5,657 nt of DNA from Actinomycetes bacterium (GTDB lineage Bacteria; Actinomycetota; Acidimicrobiia; UBA5794): the NCBI GenBank assembly GCA_030598305.1, contig JAUVQC010000100.1, positions 1-5,657 on the forward strand, read 5' to 3'. Under the pieces are notes generated by a model. It was not told where the DNA came from. It was given only the letters and a program-made list of their open reading frames with translations, and did not search any database. The translations under genes were made by a program, and so were the position numbers. Positions 1 to 4,541 of the stretch are shown here, in pieces (within the stretch, counting starts at the first letter, position 1; each line of letters starts with the position of its first letter).

Positions 1-109
1 GGACCGCGTCGAAGGTGAGTCCAAGATGAACGGGATGATCGCCCTCGAAGCGATCTTGTTGATCACACGGTGGGGGATCAGGGAGAGGTTCGGTCGACGC
101 GGTTCGTAG
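1..109 (+). CDS. Polyprenol-phosphate-mannose synthase (GT2, DPM1-like), C-terminal end only
   Basis: Only the last 35 residues are present, read from base 2 to the TAG stop at 107-109; the 5' part lies outside the window. The tail starts DRVEGESKM, nearly identical to the DRVYGESKL motif near the C-terminus of eukaryotic DPM1, and similar to the GxSKM segment of mycobacterial Ppm1. It continues with a hydrophobic helix (IALEAILLITRWGI) and a basic end (RERFGRR), as in bacterial soluble-domain polyprenol monophosphomannose synthases. These GT2 enzymes transfer mannose from GDP-mannose to polyprenyl phosphate at the cytoplasmic membrane face, supplying lipid-linked mannose for lipoglycans or protein mannosylation. 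Third codon positions are strongly G/C, which supports this frame over the alternatives. The assignment rests on a short tail; another DPM1-like GT2 enzyme is possible. Confidence 0.82.
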   Translation, partial: DRVEGESKMNGMIALEAILLITRWGIRERFGRRGS

Positions 110-123
110 ACCCATCTCATCGC

Positions 124-129
124 TACGCT
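124..129 (+). promoter_or_regulatory. Candidate -10 box of a leaderless promoter for the GNAT gene
   Basis: The hexamer TACGCT fits the actinobacterial -10 pattern TANNNT and lies exactly 6 nt before the ATG at 136, so transcription could start at or beside the A of the start codon. The ATG has no Shine-Dalgarno sequence, as expected for a leaderless mRNA. I see no convincing -35 box, and such a hexamer can occur by chance, so this is tentative. Confidence 0.28.
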
Positions 130-135
130 CGTGCC

Positions 136-627
136 ATGCTTGTTTCTGCCCCTCCCGCCGCAAATAGCGACGTCTTCCGTCTCGTCTCGCTGTACCGCGA
201 CATGGAGCGCGAGCAGACAGCTCGCAAGCCGATCTGGGCCCTCACGGATGGGCTCGACGAGCGATTCGACCTCTCGCTCTTCCGTGCAATCGAGACAGCC
301 GATTCCTACGTCCTCGTCGGTGAGATCGACGGTGCGGCCGTGGGATTCCTCTGGGCAACGACCGAACCGATGCTCGAGCGTGCCCATGGATCGATGATCG
401 GCCGCATGAGGCTCATCTACACGGAGCCTGATGCCCGAGACGTGGGTGTCGGCCACACGATGCTCAGCACGGCAATGGACCTGCTCCGCGACAACGGCAT
501 CCACCATTTCGATGCACCGGTCGGTCCGGGGCAGCGTGCCGCCAAGAACTTTTTCGAATCCCACGGGTTCGCAGCGCGATCGATCATCATGCATTCGGCG
601 GATCCAAGGGAAGATGACGAACACTGA
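136..627 (+). CDS. GNAT family N-acetyltransferase
   Basis: This encodes a 163-residue cytoplasmic protein with the single-domain GNAT fold, which transfers an acetyl group from acetyl-CoA to an amine; the substrate cannot be told. Residues 8-30 form the N-terminal helix, about 58-75 form strands (YVLVGEIDGAAVGFLWA), and the central strand plus motif A is IYTEPDARDVGVGHTML, with RDVGVG as the acetyl-CoA pyrophosphate-binding R/Q-x-x-G-x-G loop. The following helix and AAKNFFESHGFAA form motif B, typical of the GNAT C-terminus. An earlier in-frame GTG at 70 would add 22 residues and overlap the upstream glycosyltransferase gene by 40 bases; the ATG at 136 gives a normal GNAT N-terminus and a 26-base gap, so I prefer it. 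Neither start has a clear ribosome binding site. The end overlaps the M20 hydrolase gene by 14 bases. Family is confident; the start is less so. Confidence 0.88.
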   Translation: MLVSAPPAANSDVFRLVSLYRDMEREQTARKPIWALTDGLDERFDLSLFRAIETADSYVLVGEIDGAAVGFLWATTEPMLERAHGSMIGRMRLIYTEPDARDVGVGHTMLSTAMDLLRDNGIHHFDAPVGPGQRAAKNFFESHGFAARSIIMHSADPREDDEH

Positions 628-1981
628 CCAACTCTCCGGTGAAGAGGCTATCGACCTGATGGTCGCGATGATCACCAATGCCTGTGTGAACACGGGCGAG
701 CCCACATCTGGACACGAGTCGCGATCCGTCGCGACGGTGCAGGCCTACCTCGGGGACGAAGGTACCGTCGTCGAGCCGATCCCGGGCAGGGCGTCGGTGA
801 TCTACCGCGTCGAGGGCAGGAACCGATCCGCTCCGACCCTCCTGTTGATCCCACACCTCGATGTGGTGCCCGCGAGTCCCGAGGACTGGTCATTCGACCC
901 GTTCGGGGCCATCCGATCCGATGGTTTCGTGTGGGGAAGGGGCACGGTTGACATGCTGAATGTGACCGCAGCGATGGTTGTCGTGTTCCGGTGGCTCAGG
1001 GACGGACTGCTCCCTCCACCAGAGGGCGACATCATCCTTGCATGTGTAGCAGATGAGGAGGCTGGTGGCGTGTACGGCGCACAGCATCTCGTCGAGGAGC
1101 ATTGGGAACTCGTAGCGTGTGACTACGTCCTGACCGAGGTCGCGGGACCAACCATCGGCGGACCCGATAGCCCCGCTCTCCCGGTGACCACTGCAGAGAA
1201 GGGCCCCGTGTGGCGGACCGCCTCGGCTCACGGGATTGCAGGGCACGGAAGCCAGCCGTACGGCCGCTCGAATGCCGTTCTCACCATCGCAGACGCCTTT
1301 ACGCGGATCGCCAATGCTGATCAACCCGTGAGCATCACCGACGCTTGGGCCGAATTCGTACCGCACCTCGGATTCGACGATCGCCTCTCCGAATTGCTCC
1401 TCGATCCTGACCGTGTGGATGCAGCCATCGAGACGATCGCAGAAACCGATCTGACACTGGCCCGGTGGATCCACGCCTGCACTCATATGACTCTGTCCCC
1501 GAATGTTCTCATGGGCGGCACCAAGGTGAACATGGTTCCCGATTCCGCTGGCGGCGACATCGATATCCGACTCCTGCCCGGACAGGATGTCGCCGATCTG
1601 AACGACCACTTGCACAAGGTCCTCGGTCCTGATCTCTTCGACCTGATCGAGTTGACACCGGTCCTCGATATGGTGGCGAACAGTTCGCCAGCGGAGGGAC
1701 CATTATGGGACGCCATTGGGGATGCAGCCGAGGAGCATCTCGGTACACGGCGCCTTGCACCCACGCTCACGCCGGTCACGACCGATGCGCGTTTCTTCAG
1801 GAACCGTGGCATCCCGGCATACGGTGTCGGGCTGTTTGATGACGGTGTCACATTCCCTGAAATGCTCGAGATGTTCCATGGTGTTGACGAACGAGTCTCC
1901 GAGGAGTCGGTCCGCAGGACAACACGCTTTCTCGCTTCGGTTGTGAATGCGTTCTCGCAACGCATATCCGTCACTGAGTAG
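614..1981 (+). CDS. M20 family metallohydrolase (ArgE/DapE/carboxypeptidase-like)
   Basis: This encodes a 455-residue protein with the di-zinc M20 architecture: a catalytic domain interrupted by a dimerisation (lid) domain. First zinc ligand and nearby acid are in PHLDVVPA (H81, D83); the bridging aspartate is D113 in WGRGTVDM; the general base and metal ligand are E148 and E149 in ADEEAGG; E175 in YVLTEVAG fits the next ligand position; the last histidine is H422 in FHGVDE. The lid runs roughly 200-320, with the conserved GHGSQP (H211). These enzymes hydrolyse amide bonds of dipeptides, N-acyl amino acids or related compounds; residues alone do not fix the substrate. There is no signal peptide, so it should be cytoplasmic. 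The frame is open back to an ATG at 431, but the ATG at 614 follows AAGGG (606-610), begins where M20 similarity begins and gives a 14-base overlap with the GNAT gene. Next to a GNAT acetyltransferase it could be a deacylase, but that is inference. Confidence 0.93.
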   Translation: MTNTDQLSGEEAIDLMVAMITNACVNTGEPTSGHESRSVATVQAYLGDEGTVVEPIPGRASVIYRVEGRNRSAPTLLLIPHLDVVPASPEDWSFDPFGAIRSDGFVWGRGTVDMLNVTAAMVVVFRWLRDGLLPPPEGDIILACVADEEAGGVYGAQHLVEEHWELVACDYVLTEVAGPTIGGPDSPALPVTTAEKGPVWRTASAHGIAGHGSQPYGRSNAVLTIADAFTRIANADQPVSITDAWAEFVPHLGFDDRLSELLLDPDRVDAAIETIAETDLTLARWIHACTHMTLSPNVLMGGTKVNMVPDSAGGDIDIRLLPGQDVADLNDHLHKVLGPDLFDLIELTPVLDMVANSSPAEGPLWDAIGDAAEEHLGTRRLAPTLTPVTTDARFFRNRGIPAYGVGLFDDGVTFPEMLEMFHGVDERVSEESVRRTTRFLASVVNAFSQRISVTE

Positions 1982-1986
1982 TTGCC

Positions 1987-2799
1987 ATGGCTCAGATCGA
2001 CTCTCCGATCGGAAGTGTTGTCTTTGACCTCGACGGTGTCGTGTATCTCGGCTCAACGCCGATTCCCGGAGCTGCGCAGGTAATCGAATCCCTCATCCGG
2101 GACAGATGGCAAGTACTTTTCGCAACGAACAACTCGACAACGACACCAGCAATGATCGTGGAAGTTCTCGCGTCCCGGACCGGACTTGTTGTCGAACCAG
2201 AGACAATCATCACGTCGGGCATGGCCGCAAGCGCCCACCTTGTCGATGACGGAGTGGGGACAGCTTTCGTGGTTGGCTCGTCCCAACTCGCCGAGACAGT
2301 GCGCGAAAGGGGTATCTCGACCGTCGATCATCTGGCAGCGGAGTCCGTCGTTGTCGGCCTCGATCGGAGTTTCACATACGATACGATCGCGAAAGCCGCG
2401 ACCGCCATACGCCGCGGGGCCGCGTTCATTGCGACGAACACCGACGTCACCTTCCCCACACCCACGGGACTCGTCCCTGGCGCCGGCACCATCGTGGCCG
2501 CGATCAGAGCGGCTTCGGGTGTTGATCCGGTCGTCTGTGGAAAGCCCCACGATCCCATGGTCAGACTCCTTGACCACGTACTCGAAACAGATCGGGTGTG
2601 GATGGTCGGCGACAGGCCCGAAACGGACATCGCGTTCGCCAAAGCTGCTGGCTGGCGATCGGTACTCACGCTCACCGGTGTCACATCCGGTACAACCCAC
2701 ATTCCGGTCGAATTCACACCCGACCACGTGGTCGGTTCGCTCACCGATCTCGAAGCCGTCCTCGGACAAGCTGTCGGAACCGGACCAGATGAGGGATAA
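1987..2799 (+). CDS. HAD superfamily class IIA phosphatase (NagD / Rv1692-like)
   Basis: This encodes a 270-residue cytoplasmic Mg-dependent phosphatase. Motif I is FDLDGVVYLG, with nucleophile D14 and acid/base D16; motif II is ATNNS (N48, N49, S50); motif III is the lysine K186 in CGKPHDP; motif IV is VGDRPETDI (D209, D214). The C2-type cap lies between motifs II and III (about 80-180), which is class IIA, the group holding NagD, 4-nitrophenylphosphatase, phosphoglycolate phosphatase and the mycobacterial glycerol-3-phosphate phosphatase Rv1692. Its position two genes before tlyA matches Rv1692, so glycerol-3-phosphate or a similar small phosphate is a reasonable substrate guess. It is shorter than Rv1692 (about 350 residues from memory) and ends soon after the HAD core, so the extra C-terminal domain is absent. 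The ATG lies 5 bases after the M20 stop with only a weak GAG as ribosome binding site; coupling to the upstream gene is likely. Confidence 0.93.
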   Translation: MAQIDSPIGSVVFDLDGVVYLGSTPIPGAAQVIESLIRDRWQVLFATNNSTTTPAMIVEVLASRTGLVVEPETIITSGMAASAHLVDDGVGTAFVVGSSQLAETVRERGISTVDHLAAESVVVGLDRSFTYDTIAKAATAIRRGAAFIATNTDVTFPTPTGLVPGAGTIVAAIRAASGVDPVVCGKPHDPMVRLLDHVLETDRVWMVGDRPETDIAFAKAAGWRSVLTLTGVTSGTTHIPVEFTPDHVVGSLTDLEAVLGQAVGTGPDEG

Positions 2800-2800
2800 T
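2795..2800 (+). promoter_or_regulatory. Candidate -10 box (GATAAT) before the small ORF
   Basis: GATAAT matches the -10 consensus TATAAT at five of six bases and overlaps the stop codon of the HAD phosphatase gene. The 6-nt spacer ends exactly at the ATG at 2807, so an internal, leaderless promoter for the small ORF, tlyA, nadK and recN is possible. There is no clear -35 box at the usual distance. A GAGGG at 2791-2795 could instead act as a somewhat distant ribosome binding site (11 nt before the ATG), so the two readings compete. Confidence 0.3.
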
Positions 2801-2806
2801 GCACCC

Positions 2807-2983
2807 ATGACCGATCGAACCCCTGATCAGCAGATCACTGACGACTCACCCGTGCTCGACGCCCTGGCCGATGCCGACCCCGCGGACGCACCCGACATGG
2901 CGGAGGGTCTGGCGGCGGGATTGCAGCGGGAACTCGACCAGACTGGGTCACCGAAGACGGACACTCGGGAGCGAACCCCCTGA
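2807..2983 (+). CDS. Small acidic conserved-position protein (58 aa) upstream of tlyA
   Basis: This encodes a 58-residue protein of unknown function. It is strongly acidic: 14 Asp/Glu against 5 Lys/Arg, with most aspartates in the first 30 residues, and rich in Ala and Pro. Residues 29-44 (PDMAEGLAAGLQRELD) could form one amphipathic helix; the two ends look disordered. There is no signal peptide, membrane segment, cysteine or recognisable domain. Support for it being real: it fits exactly between the HAD phosphatase stop (7-base gap) and tlyA, overlaps the tlyA start by 4 bases (CTGA), third codon positions are G/C-rich, and in M. tuberculosis the same slot holds a similarly tiny hypothetical gene, Rv1693. 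Its translation may simply deliver ribosomes to the weak CTG start of tlyA. I cannot show sequence homology to Rv1693 from here, only the matching position and size. Confidence 0.7.
   Translation: MTDRTPDQQITDDSPVLDALADADPADAPDMAEGLAAGLQRELDQTGSPKTDTRERTP
2967..2971 (+). promoter_or_regulatory. Ribosome binding site deciding the CTG start of tlyA
   Basis: GGGAG, 8 nt before the CTG at 2980, is a good Shine-Dalgarno sequence at a near-ideal distance. It lies inside the coding sequence of the small ORF and supports initiation at the CTG rather than at the much later GTG at 3070. Confidence 0.6.
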
Positions 2984-3768
2984 CACGCAGACGTCTCGAC
3001 GCTGAACTGGTTCGGAGAAAGCTCGTCGAGAGCCGCACAGAGGCACAGAGAGCCATAGAAGCCGGCCTCGTGCGCGTCGGAACGAACACTGCTCCAAAGG
3101 CGGCGACGATGGTTGCTCCTGACGAGCCCCTTCATCTCGAGTCGAATCCCGAGCCGTTCGTGAGCAGAGCGGGCAGAAAGCTCGATGCTGCGCTCGAAGC
3201 TTTCGACATCGACGTGGATGATCTCCGCACCATCGACGTAGGTGCGTCAACCGGTGGATTCACAGATTGCCTCCTCCACCGAGGCGCCAGATCCGTGACT
3301 GCCGTTGACGTCGGATACGGGCAGATGCACTGGCGCATCCGAAGCGACGACCGGGTCGACGTGATTGAACGTACGAATTTCCGAACGGCAGATCCGGGCA
3401 TGTTCGGACCACCGTTCGACATCGTCGTGTCCGACCTGTCGTTCATCTCGTTGCGTGCAGTGAGCCAGCAGCTCGTCGACGTCGGCAACAGTGACGCACG
3501 GTGGGTGCTGCTCATCAAGCCGCAGTTCGAGGCGGGCCGTGACGGCGTCGGCAAGGGCGGGATCGTCCGTGACCCCACGATCCGAAGAAACGTTATCACT
3601 GAAGTACTTGCAGCCTTCGATCTGCTGGGCCTCGGATGCGTGGGAATCATCGAGTCGCCCATAACGGGCGCGACGGGCAATGTTGAATATGTGGCGGTCT
3701 TCAATCGTGGTCACGGTACCGTCACATCAGATACGATCGATTCCATGTTCGATGGGAAGTCAGAGTGA
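2980..3768 (+). CDS. tlyA: TlyA family rRNA (cytidine-2'-O)-methyltransferase, probable CTG start
   Basis: This encodes a 262-residue TlyA, which uses S-adenosylmethionine to 2'-O-methylate cytidines in rRNA (C1409 of 16S and C1920 of 23S in mycobacteria); its loss gives capreomycin resistance there. Residues 2-50 are the S4-like RNA-binding domain (TRRRLDAELVRRKL...). Residues about 60-262 are the FtsJ/RrmJ-type methyltransferase, with SAM motif DVGASTGGFTDCLL (86-99) and the catalytic tetrad K67, D152, K180, E236, which corresponds to K69, D154, K182, E238 of the M. tuberculosis enzyme. The reading frame has no ATG, GTG or TTG between its upstream stop (2839-2841) and a GTG at 3070, which would delete 30 residues of the S4 domain. 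CTG at 2980 gives the standard TlyA N-terminus, has GGGAG 8 nt upstream, and overlaps the preceding stop as CTGA. The linker that is RAWV in M. tuberculosis reads EPFV here. Confidence 0.95.
   Translation: MTRRRLDAELVRRKLVESRTEAQRAIEAGLVRVGTNTAPKAATMVAPDEPLHLESNPEPFVSRAGRKLDAALEAFDIDVDDLRTIDVGASTGGFTDCLLHRGARSVTAVDVGYGQMHWRIRSDDRVDVIERTNFRTADPGMFGPPFDIVVSDLSFISLRAVSQQLVDVGNSDARWVLLIKPQFEAGRDGVGKGGIVRDPTIRRNVITEVLAAFDLLGLGCVGIIESPITGATGNVEYVAVFNRGHGTVTSDTIDSMFDGKSE
3754..3759 (+). promoter_or_regulatory. Ribosome binding site of nadK
   Basis: GGGAAG, 5 nt before the GTG at 3765, lies within the last codons of tlyA and supports the overlapping GTGA start of the NAD kinase gene. Confidence 0.55.
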
Positions 3769-4541
3769 ACCGAGTCAAGCTCGTGGTGCGAAACGACAAG
3801 CCAAGGGCGAAGGAAGTCGCCGACCGTTTCAGCGCTCTCCTCGCGGATCGCGGTGTGGAGACGAATGCCAACGAAGTTGAGGCTGTTGTGGCGATAGGCG
3901 GCGACGGAACCGTGCTCGAGGCCGCTGCGATCGCCCTCGAGCACGGGATACCCGTATGTGGCATCAACGTTGGCCGCGTCGGCTACCTCGCCGACGTTCA
4001 GGAGGGTGAGATCGAGGATCTCGCTGACACCATCAGCAGCGACGTGTACATCACCAAGCGTCACAGTGCGATATCCGTTTCAACGCCCGATCACTCGGCT
4101 GTTGCTATCAACGACGTCGTTGTGGAGAAGGTTGTCAGCCAGCGGATCATCGAGGTCGTCGTCACGATCAACGGCCGCCCTCTCGCAAAATACCGCACGG
4201 ACGGGATGATCGTCGCCACGCCGCTCGGCTCGACCGCGTACTCACTCTCGGCTGGTGGCCCGATCGTCGACCCGAGCCTCGACGCCCTCATCATGACTCC
4301 CGTCGCCCCGCACAGCCTGCTCACGCGAGCGCTCGTCCTTGCTCCCGACGCCGTCGTCGCGTTCTCCGTCGTCGGAGATCGACCAGCAAGGATCAACATC
4401 GACGGCCGCGAGCTGACCACGGTGCAACCGGGGGAGCCGATAAGCGTTCGGAGGGCCGACACGACGGTTGAGTTCCTGACGCTTGACCGGCATCCGTTCC
4501 CCCATGCGGTACGGGAACACTTCGGCCTCGACCATGCTTGA
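3765..4541 (+). CDS. nadK: NAD kinase
   Basis: This encodes a 258-residue cytoplasmic enzyme that phosphorylates NAD to NADP with ATP or polyphosphate, supplying NADP(H) for biosynthesis and redox defence; it usually works as a tetramer or dimer. The key motifs are in order: GGDGT (45-49, catalytic D47), GINVGRVGYL (66-75), the NAD-binding AINDVV (N116, D117), then the glycine-rich YRTDGMIVATPLGSTAYSLS (143-162) and AGGPIVDP (163-170), with the late INIDGRE (210-216) of the C-terminal domain. The protein is shorter than most actinobacterial homologues (about 300 residues): the segment between the first helix and GGDGT is trimmed, giving a length like the short Bacillus and Thermotoga enzymes. 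The GTG start overlaps the tlyA stop as GTGA with GGGAAG 5 nt upstream; the 3' end overlaps the recN start by 8 bases, so expression is probably coupled to both neighbours. Confidence 0.97.
   Translation: MNRVKLVVRNDKPRAKEVADRFSALLADRGVETNANEVEAVVAIGGDGTVLEAAAIALEHGIPVCGINVGRVGYLADVQEGEIEDLADTISSDVYITKRHSAISVSTPDHSAVAINDVVVEKVVSQRIIEVVVTINGRPLAKYRTDGMIVATPLGSTAYSLSAGGPIVDPSLDALIMTPVAPHSLLTRALVLAPDAVVAFSVVGDRPARINIDGRELTTVQPGEPISVRRADTTVEFLTLDRHPFPHAVREHFGLDHA
3910..3946 (+). repeat. 12-bp perfect inverted repeat inside nadK
   Basis: CCGTGCTCGAGG (3910-3921) and CCTCGAGCACGG (3935-3946) are exact reverse complements separated by 13 bases. They could form a strong hairpin in the mRNA just after the GGDGT codons. 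It lies within coding sequence (GTG CTC GAG ... CTC GAG CAC), has no U-tract after it and is not a terminator; function unknown, possibly chance from favoured codons. Confidence 0.6.

Noticed and set aside
1..120. Minus-strand frame starting at the CAT at 118-120 and running off the left edge
   Set aside because: Its translation looks plausible and third positions are G/C-rich, but the + strand frame over the same bases carries the diagnostic DPM1 tail motif, so this is a shadow.
70..135. GTG start at 70 for the GNAT gene
   Set aside because: It would overlap the glycosyltransferase 3' end by 40 bases, has no ribosome binding site and adds residues not typical of the GNAT fold; kept only as an alternative.
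431..613. 61-codon N-terminal extension of the M20 protein from an ATG at 431
   Set aside because: It would lie wholly within the GNAT gene in another frame, is Ser/Arg/Thr-rich like an out-of-frame translation, and M20 similarity starts after the ATG at 614.
890..1615. Long open frame on the minus strand (241 codons) opposite the M20 gene
   Set aside because: It is fully antisense to a gene with all M20 motifs; its translation has no recognisable domain and a composition typical of antisense frames in G+C-rich DNA.
2053..2808. Long open frame on the minus strand (251 codons) opposite the HAD gene
   Set aside because: It is the antisense shadow of a gene with all four HAD motifs; the product is Arg/Gly/Asp-rich without a fold-like pattern.
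2799..2810. ATG at 2799 overlapping the HAD stop (TAATG) as the small ORF start
   Set aside because: That frame stops after three codons (ATG CAC CCA TGA).
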